From: Bin80 sp026708685
GTDB lineage: Bacteria; Bacteroidota; Rhodothermia; Rhodothermales; Bin80
Length of the DNA stretch: 64,000 bases
Direction: 5' to 3'
Assembly (NCBI GenBank): GCA_965200955.1
Contig: OZ241742.1
Location: forward strand, 992,001 to 1,056,000
Part shown: positions 1 to 6,805 of the stretch, in pieces
Position numbering within the stretch: position 1 is the stretch's first letter
Layout of the letters: each line of letters begins with the position of its first letter
Notes under the pieces: generated by a model
Databases searched by the model: none
What the model saw: only the letters and a program-made list of their open reading frames with translations
What the model was told of the DNA's origin: nothing
Translations under genes and position numbers: made by a program

Positions 1-1
1 G

Positions 2-874
2 CAAACCGAAAGTGGTAAAGCATGGGAACATGGACTTGCTAAGGCTTTTGAATGTCAGTTAAATGGTTATCCGCCAGTCGAAGTCAACGGACCTAAAACA
101 AAATCTCAGAAGTCCTACGATCGTATCAACCCATTGGAGCGTAGTAAAATTCTGAAGGCTGCCCGTGAAGTCGTTGATTTTATGATTGCTCATGATGAAC
201 GATTGGATCATACTGAAAAAATTATCATACAGAGCGATATGAAAGGACGTCATGGGGATGTACGTGATATTATTCTGTACACGCAGTTGGGAGAAGTAGG
301 TTTTTCTGCAAAAAATCGTCACAATGCTTTGAAGCACTCCCGGTTATCTGACTCAATAGATTTTGGCCAACAGTGGTACGGAATCCCTTGTTCGGAAGAT
401 TATTGGACAACGATCGGTCCCGTATTTCAACAACTTCAGCAATATACTCAAAGGAGGATGAAGTTTAGTGAGATTACTGATAAACATGATCATATCTATC
501 TGCCCATACTTCATGCATTTATTCAGGAAACGAAAAGGTTTGCTGACTGTAAACAAATGTTACGTTATCTGATAGGGGTCTACGATTTTTACAAGGTTAT
601 GAAAGAAAACGGGACGATTCTGATACAATCTTTTAACCTTGATGGAACACTGAAATGGGGAAACAAATTGTCACTGCCCAATCGGATCATTGATTGCGAG
701 ATCAAGGATAGATCAACGACTACTGCATTGATGTATATGGATGAGGGTTGGTCGCTATCTTTCCGCATCCACAGTGCCAGATCGCTTGCCGAGCCGTCTT
801 TAAAGTTTGATGTGCGACTCACAGGTGTACCGCCAGTCTTGACGAACCATTATATTCTATACGATGGAGAGTAA
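2..874 (+). CDS. HaeIII-like type II restriction endonuclease, 5' end missing
   Basis: The frame is open from the left edge, so the start lies outside the window and probably only a few residues are missing. The visible 290 residues begin with a GKAWEHGLAKAF stretch, as in the N-terminus of this family. They contain the block GDVRDI, the motif KHSRLSDSIDFGQQWYGI and then CSEDYW, and near the C-terminus WSLSFRIHSA and LKFDVRLTG. I recognise these as blocks of the HaeIII family (Pfam RE_HaeIII), whose founder cuts GGCC. The assignment is from remembered family pattern and the recognition site is an inference. A cognate cytosine methyltransferase would be expected next to it. None is visible downstream, so it should lie to the left of the window or be lost. 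GGCC is present in the window, so the site is not strongly purged. Confidence 0.75.
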   Translation, partial: QTESGKAWEHGLAKAFECQLNGYPPVEVNGPKTKSQKSYDRINPLERSKILKAAREVVDFMIAHDERLDHTEKIIIQSDMKGRHGDVRDIILYTQLGEVGFSAKNRHNALKHSRLSDSIDFGQQWYGIPCSEDYWTTIGPVFQQLQQYTQRRMKFSEITDKHDHIYLPILHAFIQETKRFADCKQMLRYLIGVYDFYKVMKENGTILIQSFNLDGTLKWGNKLSLPNRIIDCEIKDRSTTTALMYMDEGWSLSFRIHSARSLAEPSLKFDVRLTGVPPVLTNHYILYDGE

Positions 875-1025
875 CTCGGAATCATTGACAAGCCAGCTTG
901 GTCGTTTTGATGAATCCAACTTCTTGGAGCCAGAGTACGTCAATTATGGTGGATCTGACGGAAACGTCTCAACAACTCTTCGTAAATCTGATCGTATAGA
1001 CTCTTCAAGTCATCAGATTGCGTGA
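864..1025 (+). CDS. Possible small ORF overlapping the endonuclease stop
   Basis: A 53-codon frame starts with an ATG 11 nt before the end of the endonuclease gene. Such an overlap is typical of translational coupling. The product (MESNSESLTSQLGRF...) is polar and Ser-rich, without a recognisable motif or membrane segment. It could be the start of a truncated partner gene, or chance. The remaining DNA up to 1159 shows no further gene. Confidence 0.2.
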   Translation: MESNSESLTSQLGRFDESNFLEPEYVNYGGSDGNVSTTLRKSDRIDSSSHQIA

Positions 1026-1159
1026 TTTAGGATGAAGAAGAGGTAAGCTAAAGATTGCATCTCTTTGTTTGGATCTAAGTTTTGATGTGAAGATTTATAG
1101 AGATGTTAATTTCATATTCCGATTCCAACGCATTAGGATCCATAAACAAGCAATGAATC

Positions 1160-1459
1160 ATGGACAAATCAATCTTATGGATGGACTTGACGGTTGAAGA
1201 TGCCGAAGAGGTTCGGGATTTTTATTCGGAAGTGATCGGTTGGAAGACTCAGCCTTTGGATATGGGCAGTTACGATGATTTTGTCATGGTCAATGATGAT
1301 CAGGAGCCCATTGCAGGAGTTTGTCACGCTCGCGGTGAAAATGCTGATCTTCCGCCCGTCTGGATTGCCTATGTTCAGGTTGAATCAGTAGACAAAAGTA
1401 TCAAGACCTGTATTGAAAAAGGGGGGCAGGTCATCAAACCGGGGATGTCCGAAAATTAG
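1160..1459 (+). pseudogene. VOC-family protein, N-terminal part, split by IS insertion
   Basis: The frame encodes a glyoxalase/bleomycin-resistance (VOC) fold: ILWMDLTVEDAEEVRDFY (first beta-alpha unit), VIGWKTQPLDMG, then PVWIAYVQVESVDKSI and a GGQVIKP segment. The last six codons and the stop come from the inserted element. The gene breaks at 1440 inside the target duplication. Joining 1160-1440 to 4036-4129 restores one continuous 124-residue VOC protein ending in the expected YAIIQDPAGATCAIW strand. The predicted truncated product lacks the last strands of the fold and is unlikely to work. Substrate unknown; VOC members include dioxygenases, glyoxalases and resistance proteins. Confidence 0.9.
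1433..1440. repeat. Left target-site duplication of the IS (8 bp)
   Basis: ATCAAACC lies directly left of the element and recurs directly right of it at 4028-4035. An 8-bp duplication is in the range known for IS256-family insertion. Confidence 0.92.
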
Positions 1460-1468
1460 TTGATGTTC
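1441..1468 (+). repeat. Left terminal inverted repeat of the IS
   Basis: These 28 bp are the exact reverse complement of 4000-4027. Similarity ends immediately inside the repeat. Confidence 0.95.
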
Positions 1469-1527
1469 AAATCTATAGGAACCGTCTACTGGTATCCTAA
1501 TCCCTTCCATCCTATGAACATTGACCA

Positions 1528-2553
1528 ATGCTATTCCCTGAAGATTTTGGACAGTTACAGCAGACCTTAGATGAAGCTGGGGTCTCTGGGCACCAGTTAC
1601 GTGTGTCTCTGTTACGCCATTGCAGTGACTTGATCCAGCACCTCACCCACGATCTGGGGGTTTCCACACCTCTTGACCCTACTTCTGATTCTGCTCAAGA
1701 ACCCAGTCATGCAGATCCAGAAGAAGAGACATCGACAGCGTCCTTGTCGTCGCCGAGTTTCCCCGAATATGGGGATGAAGCCGATCTCCATCGAGTTCGT
1801 ATGGAGGCGTTGGATGTCTTTGATCACCGCCGTCTTGACGAAGAGACTTATGCCGTGTTGTGGATGGATGTGCTTCGCGTCTGGGGTGCACCCTTTTTAC
1901 TGTGTATGGGCTCTACGTTGGAAGGCGATCGGCGTATGTTAGGATTTGAGCAGGCCTCCGCACAGAACATCGCCCGCGTGACGCATTTGTTTGAGTCGCT
2001 TCTCCATCGTGGATTATCGCTTGACAATGGATTGCTTTGTATCACCCCCGTCACCGTCACTCTGGATCAGGTGTTAATGGAACTCGGGGGGGAGCACATT
2101 CGCCTGCAGCATTGCCATCTGCACAAGCGTGAACGGATCGTAAGTGTTCTCACCGAAGACCAACAAACCCAGATGCGGGGGCAGCTCAACCGTGCCTTCT
2201 CCATTCCTGATGCCAAACAAGCACGGGAGGCACTCTTGCAGATTCATGACCGTCTACTGCGATGGAATCGTTCGGCTGCTCAGCATCTGTTCAAGGATCT
2301 GGATGTATGTCTGACCCTGCATCAGACCGGACTGTATGAGCAATTGAGTCGCAGTCTGTGCACGACGCATTGTGTCACCCATACCGTACAGTATATCAAT
2401 CAGCGCCTACGAGACATCCGTCATTGGCTACCTCCCCAGTCGCATCGTGCACAACTCGCACTGTTGCTTTTGGAACGCGAATCAAAGATGCATCGTCTCG
2501 CTCATGCTTCGTATCTTTCTTCTATGCAAACGTCTCTGTTTCCTTCCACATGA
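1528..2553 (+). CDS. Transposase-like accessory protein with ruined active site
   Basis: This 341-residue protein aligns over its last 250 residues with the transposase encoded downstream. Shared features are ETYAVLWMD (versus ETYVALMID), LEGDRRMLGF (versus EEGQKRVLGF), RGLSLDNGLL, the C-x2-H motif in QHCHLHKRER (C196, H199), and TT...L.I..W near the C-terminus. Of the DDE triad only the first Asp (D114) remains. The second position is Pro174 and the Glu position is Thr284 in an ungapped alignment. The N-terminal 90 residues are Ser/Pro/Glu-rich and do not match the transposase N-terminus, which holds the DNA-binding region in this family. The frame is undamaged, so it may be selected as a regulator, inhibitor or structural partner of the transposase. 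It cannot be an active nuclease by itself. Start at ATG 1528; no clear ribosome site. Confidence 0.85.
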   Translation: MLFPEDFGQLQQTLDEAGVSGHQLRVSLLRHCSDLIQHLTHDLGVSTPLDPTSDSAQEPSHADPEEETSTASLSSPSFPEYGDEADLHRVRMEALDVFDHRRLDEETYAVLWMDVLRVWGAPFLLCMGSTLEGDRRMLGFEQASAQNIARVTHLFESLLHRGLSLDNGLLCITPVTVTLDQVLMELGGEHIRLQHCHLHKRERIVSVLTEDQQTQMRGQLNRAFSIPDAKQAREALLQIHDRLLRWNRSAAQHLFKDLDVCLTLHQTGLYEQLSRSLCTTHCVTHTVQYINQRLRDIRHWLPPQSHRAQLALLLLERESKMHRLAHASYLSSMQTSLFPST

Positions 2554-2582
2554 TGAATCACCTTAGACGTTTACCAGGAAGA

Positions 2583-2609
2583 ACGACAAAACCCCATTGG
2601 TTTTGCCGT
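2583..2609 (+). promoter_or_regulatory. Hairpin between the two IS genes
   Basis: CAAAACC (2587-2593) pairs with GGTTTTG (2599-2605) around a 5-nt loop. Beyond one mismatch the stem extends to 2583-2585 with 2607-2609. It lies 30 nt after the first ORF and 30 nt before the likely transposase ATG at 2639. It covers the alternative upstream ATG at 2597. It could attenuate transcription or limit transposase translation. There is no following T-run of a classic terminator. Confidence 0.45.
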
Positions 2610-2638
2610 TTTCATTCACCCTTTTATTTATCCCTTTG

Positions 2639-4012
2639 ATGAAAACAACCTATCGAAAAGGTCTCCCCGAACGAGACAATGGCTTTCTGGAGCTCTTTGA
2701 AGAAGAGCTGCTTGATGATGTAAATGCAGGGAAGTTAGTAGATGATTATGTCATGATGGCCCAAGAGATCCTTGCTCTGCTACTCATTGACAATGAAGTG
2801 GAGCATTTATGTGGAGAACATGCAAAGCATGATGATGTGTATGAGGGGCGCTATAAACGGTGGGGATCCAACCCGGGCTCCATCAAGATTCAAGGGGAGC
2901 GACTGCCGATCAGGGTCCCCCGTGTCCGCGATATGGTGACCCAGAAAGAGGTTCCGCTCAAACGCTACCAGAAGTTGCGTAAACTGCCATCAAAGCAACA
3001 AGAGCATTTGAGCAATCAGGTCTTCTATGGACTCACGCAACGCAATTATCGCAAAGTGGTCCGTACGTTCATCAATGGAATTGCTCCCTTCAAATCATCG
3101 GTCAGCGAGGAATTTATTGAGCAAAGTACGCGGGAGCTGGAAGCGTATGAACGGCGCCAGATCGGATCCGAAACGTATGTGGCCCTTATGATTGACGGCA
3201 AGTATATGCGTGACCGGCAAATCTTACTCTGTGTGGGCATTACCGAAGAGGGTCAGAAGCGCGTTCTAGGGTTTGCCGAAACGACGACCGAAAATGCTGA
3301 GGCGGTAGAGGGGTTATTGTTGAATCTGATTGAACGTGGCTTACGCTATGAGAAGGGACTGCTGGTATGTATTGATGGGGCTAAAGGGCTTCATAAGGCG
3401 GTAGAGGATGTCTTTGGAGAGTATGCACAGGTGCAACGTTGCACCTGGCACAAACGGGAGAATGTGCTGGGAAAAGTCAAGCAAGCGTCAAAACAACGTA
3501 TCAAGTCTAAGCTGAATGAAGCGTATAAGACCAAAGAGTATGACGAAGCCAAGCAGAAGTTAGAGACCCTGTGTGATACGCTGGACAAAGAAGGAGAAGG
3601 CTTGGCTGCCAATAGCTTGCGGGAAGGCTTGGAGGAGACACTGACGCTTCAGAAACTCGGAGTGGTAGAAGAACTGGGCAGGAGTTTCCAGACGACCAAC
3701 ATCATTGAGAGCATCAATAGTGAGCTTGAAGCGAACCTCAAGCGGATCAAACGCTGGGTGAACTCAAGCCAGTATCACCGATGGACTGCCATGTCCATCA
3801 TCAAAAGCGAGCAGAACTTCAACCCCATTGCTGGATCCAGCCATCTACCAATTCTGCAGAAAGCACTTCTGGAGCGGGTGCCCTCCATGGAAAAGCCACC
3901 CGACCAGAGGCAAAATGAACACAAGATACCCCCGATGGATTCAATAGAATCTGTACATAGAGAGGAGATGAAGTCTCTCTCTAATCGGATAAAAATTCCG
4001 AACATCAACTAA
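2639..4012 (+). CDS. IS256-family (Mutator) transposase
   Basis: This is a DDE transposase that excises and inserts the surrounding element. From ATG 2639 it has 457 residues. The frame also extends to an ATG at 2597, but the 14 added residues are hydrophobic and unlike family N-termini, so I prefer 2639. The catalytic residues are D186 (in ALMIDGKYM), D246 (in VCIDGAKG) and E357 (in TTNIIESINS). The family C-x2-H motif sits in RCTWHKREN. Length and motif order fit the family and the gene looks intact. The stop codon lies inside the right terminal repeat. The transposase is therefore probably competent, unlike its upstream paralogue. Confidence 0.95.
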   Translation: MKTTYRKGLPERDNGFLELFEEELLDDVNAGKLVDDYVMMAQEILALLLIDNEVEHLCGEHAKHDDVYEGRYKRWGSNPGSIKIQGERLPIRVPRVRDMVTQKEVPLKRYQKLRKLPSKQQEHLSNQVFYGLTQRNYRKVVRTFINGIAPFKSSVSEEFIEQSTRELEAYERRQIGSETYVALMIDGKYMRDRQILLCVGITEEGQKRVLGFAETTTENAEAVEGLLLNLIERGLRYEKGLLVCIDGAKGLHKAVEDVFGEYAQVQRCTWHKRENVLGKVKQASKQRIKSKLNEAYKTKEYDEAKQKLETLCDTLDKEGEGLAANSLREGLEETLTLQKLGVVEELGRSFQTTNIIESINSELEANLKRIKRWVNSSQYHRWTAMSIIKSEQNFNPIAGSSHLPILQKALLERVPSMEKPPDQRQNEHKIPPMDSIESVHREEMKSLSNRIKIPNIN

Positions 4013-4027
4013 TTTTCGGACATCCCC
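4000..4027 (-). repeat. Right terminal inverted repeat of the IS
   Basis: Perfect 28-bp reverse complement of 1441-1468. It overlaps the last codons of the transposase. Confidence 0.95.
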
Positions 4028-4129
4028 ATCAAACCAGCCACGCCATATTCTTCAAATAAAAAATATGCCATCATTCAAGACCCCGCTGGAGCAACCTGTG
4101 CAATTTGGTCTGAGGAAGATTCTCCATAA
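4028..4129 (+). pseudogene. VOC-family protein, C-terminal part after the IS
   Basis: It starts with the second target copy ATCAAACC (4028-4035) and continues in frame as IKPATPYSSNKKYAIIQDPA, then GATCAIWSEEDSP and a stop. DPAGA followed by a hydrophobic strand is the usual end of VOC proteins. It lacks a start of its own and is the severed end of the gene at 1160. Confidence 0.9.
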
Positions 4130-4173
4130 AATGGCCTTATTGATTATATTGATCATTCACGAACGAAATCAAC

Positions 4174-4581
4174 ATGCTTTTACCTGAAAATTGGTTCGCC
4201 TTCATCATTGCAATTGTGATGCCTATGGTTGTGGGATCTCTCTGGTATGGTCCCCTGTTTGGGAAGAAATGGATGGAGATGATGAATCTATCCGAAGAGC
4301 AAATCAGAGAGAATCTCAACCCCGCAAAGTCCTATGGCGGTTCTATCATTGGCTCCATACTGACCGCCTATGCTTTCTCACTTCTCATCACATGGCTGGA
4401 TATGGGTACACTATCAGGAGGATTGACGGTTGGATTCATTGCATGGGTTGGTTTTGCCCTGCCTATGGGATGGCAGAGCGTCGCATGGGAGGATAAAGGA
4501 CTTGGACTTTTTCTATTAAACCAAGTGTATAATCTTCTCGTATACCTGATGATGGCTGGACTGATTGGAGCTTGGCAATAA
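4174..4581 (+). CDS. DUF1761 family small membrane protein
   Basis: The product has 135 residues with about four membrane segments (roughly 7-27, 54-74, 81-101 and 112-133). The N-terminal WYGPLFGKKW motif and the central SYGGSIIGSILTAYAF are typical of DUF1761 proteins, whose function is not established. The gene lies 8 nt upstream of ligA on the same strand and may be co-transcribed with it. Confidence 0.75.
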   Translation: MLLPENWFAFIIAIVMPMVVGSLWYGPLFGKKWMEMMNLSEEQIRENLNPAKSYGGSIIGSILTAYAFSLLITWLDMGTLSGGLTVGFIAWVGFALPMGWQSVAWEDKGLGLFLLNQVYNLLVYLMMAGLIGAWQ

Positions 4582-4588
4582 ATCATAG

Positions 4589-6778
4589 ATGAGCATTGAG
4601 ATTGCCGATCGGATTGCACAGTTGCGTAATTCTCTTCATCAATACGCACATCAGTACTATGTGCTTTCTCAGCCCACGGTTTCGGATGCCGAGTATGATC
4701 AACTCTTTCGAGAGTTGACGGAATTAGAGAAGGGACACCCAGAGCTTATGACCCCTGACTCGCCTACCCAGCGGGTCGGAAGTGATCTGGATTCAGATTT
4801 TGTAAAAACGACGCACCTCCGCCCCGTGCTCAGTCTGGCCAATGCGTTCAGCCTTGACGATTTAGAGGCATGGGAACTCCGTAATCGAAAATTAGATCCT
4901 GACAGTGTCTTCCATTATGTTGTTGAACCAAAGTTTGACGGGCTAACTCTTGTACTTCGCTACGAAAAAGGCATTCTGGTTCAGGCAGCAACGCGCGGCA
5001 ATGGGGATGTGGGTGATCTGGTGACGGCAAATGCTCGGACGATCAGAACCATTCCATTAAGAATCCCAGTCGCCCGTGGGCCATCTCCCCCGGATGTCAT
5101 AATTGTTCGGTGTGAAGTCCTCTTTACCAAAGAGGCCTTCCATAAATTGAATCAACAGAGGATTGCTGAGGAGGAACCCGTCTATGTGAATGCACGAAAT
5201 ACGGCATCGGGCTCGCTGAAGCAGAAAAATGCACAGCTAACGGCGAAGAGAGACCTTACTGCATATGTCTATGATGTCATGTTTCCAGATGATTTTTTGC
5301 CAGTCGATCATTACGAACGCATCCTCTGGCTCCAAAGTGCAGGCTTTAAGACTCCCCCCGAAGTGCAGCGATTGCCCACTTTGAAGGATGTTTCTGATCG
5401 TGTAGACTGGTGGCAACAGGTCAGGGAGTCTCTGTCCTTTGAGATTGATGGGGTCGTGGTTAAAATTGCCGACACGATCGCTTCCAAACGCTTGGGAGTG
5501 GTGGGAAAAGATCCACGGGGGGCTATAGCGGTAAAGTTTCCCTCTGAGGAAGCCATCACTACTCTTGAATCAGTACAACCTCAGATTGGTCGGACGGGGC
5601 GCGTTACGCCGACTGCAAATCTTAAACCGGTCTTTGTTGGAGGGGTCACAGTATCCAATGCAACGCTTCACAATTACGATCAAGTGGAACAGTTGGATCT
5701 TCGAGTTGGAGATCAAATCACAATTAAACGATCAGGAGATGTGATACCCTATGTGGTTGGACCGTTAAAAGAGGTTCGTTCAGGTGATGAACTCCCGATT
5801 CGCCCTCCTAAGAACTGTCCTGTCAGTGGAGATCTTTTAATTCGAAAGAGAGATGGGGTTGATCTATTCTGTCCAAATGTATACTGTACGGAGCGGGTAT
5901 TGCAGAGAGTCATCTTCTTCGCATCCAAAGAAGGGCTGGATATTGAAGGGTTGGGTCCAAATACGGTAGAGCTTTTAATTGAGTCGGGCTTGGTATCAGA
6001 TGAAGCCGATCTGTTTTCTCTGAAAGAGGAAGCCTTATTATCTCTGGAAGGATTTGCAGATAAGAAAACGACTGAACTCATTGCATCCATTGATCGTAGT
6101 CGATCTCGCGGCCCCGAAAAACTTCTGGTTGCATTGGGAGTCAAGGGCATTGGCTCTATCACGGCCCGATTGCTCCTGCAACAGTATTCAATTCAAGAGA
6201 TGCTATCGCTTGCTGAGAATGTGAGCAACATTGAAGAGATGGCATACCATCCAATGTTTCCCAATGAGCAAACCCTCACCCAGATACTTCTTTCAAAAAT
6301 ACACTTGAAAGATCCAGTTGCTGCATGTTTGAAACAACTGAATTCAGTTGACCAGAAGTTGACTGGTAGTCTGAAGGAACTCATCAAGATTCTCCACCCG
6401 CTTTTAGCATTAGACGGAATTGGACCGACAATGGTTGAAGAAATTCTTGAGTGGTTCAAAGAAAAAGATAATCGTCTATTGATCAAGAAGTTGGAAGATG
6501 CTGGAGTATCGTTCACTCCAGAGGAGACTGCTGTATCATCACAGTCTCTTGAAGGGAAAACATTTGTCATCACTGGTTCCTTGGATGGAATGACCCGATC
6601 GGAAGCCCGTAAATGGATTGAGTCTCATGGGGGAAAGGTTACGGGGAGTGTAAGTAAAAAGACTAGTTATCTCTTGGCAGGAGAGAATGCTGGCAGTAAG
6701 CTCAATAAAGCAGCGAACTTGGGCATCACTATACTTGGGTTGACTAAATTAAACGATCTCATTCATGATGGAGTATAG
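4589..6778 (+). CDS. ligA: NAD-dependent DNA ligase LigA
   Basis: LigA seals nicks in DNA with NAD+ as AMP donor, in replication and repair. Domain order is complete: Ia domain (1-70, with QYYVLSQPTVSDAEYD), nucleotidyltransferase with adenylated K115 in EPKFDG, OB fold around 320-400 (GRTGRVTPTANLKPV), zinc finger, helix-hairpin-helix region (430-590) and C-terminal BRCT from about 653 (KTFVITGSLDGM). Length 729 is slightly above the usual 670. The zinc finger has C410, C428 and C433, but the second ligand position is Ser413 (CPVSG instead of CPxCG). The start is ATG 4589, 7 nt after the DUF1761 stop. polA follows 27 nt after the stop on the same strand. Confidence 0.97.
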   Translation: MSIEIADRIAQLRNSLHQYAHQYYVLSQPTVSDAEYDQLFRELTELEKGHPELMTPDSPTQRVGSDLDSDFVKTTHLRPVLSLANAFSLDDLEAWELRNRKLDPDSVFHYVVEPKFDGLTLVLRYEKGILVQAATRGNGDVGDLVTANARTIRTIPLRIPVARGPSPPDVIIVRCEVLFTKEAFHKLNQQRIAEEEPVYVNARNTASGSLKQKNAQLTAKRDLTAYVYDVMFPDDFLPVDHYERILWLQSAGFKTPPEVQRLPTLKDVSDRVDWWQQVRESLSFEIDGVVVKIADTIASKRLGVVGKDPRGAIAVKFPSEEAITTLESVQPQIGRTGRVTPTANLKPVFVGGVTVSNATLHNYDQVEQLDLRVGDQITIKRSGDVIPYVVGPLKEVRSGDELPIRPPKNCPVSGDLLIRKRDGVDLFCPNVYCTERVLQRVIFFASKEGLDIEGLGPNTVELLIESGLVSDEADLFSLKEEALLSLEGFADKKTTELIASIDRSRSRGPEKLLVALGVKGIGSITARLLLQQYSIQEMLSLAENVSNIEEMAYHPMFPNEQTLTQILLSKIHLKDPVAACLKQLNSVDQKLTGSLKELIKILHPLLALDGIGPTMVEEILEWFKEKDNRLLIKKLEDAGVSFTPEETAVSSQSLEGKTFVITGSLDGMTRSEARKWIESHGGKVTGSVSKKTSYLLAGENAGSKLNKAANLGITILGLTKLNDLIHDGV

Positions 6779-6805
6779 ATCTCTCACGTACAATCAAGGT
6801 GAACG

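Larger units (their letters stand above)
1441..4027 (+). mobile_element. IS256-family insertion sequence with two ORFs, 2587 bp
   Basis: The boundaries are set by perfect 28-bp terminal inverted repeats (1441-1468 and 4000-4027, starting GGGGATGTCC) flanked by an 8-bp direct duplication (ATCAAACC). The element interrupts the VOC gene. It carries two same-strand ORFs: a degenerate transposase-like protein (1528-2553) and a complete Mutator/IS256-type transposase (2639-4012). Elements of this family are usually about 1.3-1.5 kb with a single transposase gene, so the extra gene nearly doubles its length. Perfect repeats and an undamaged duplication suggest recent insertion. Confidence 0.95.
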
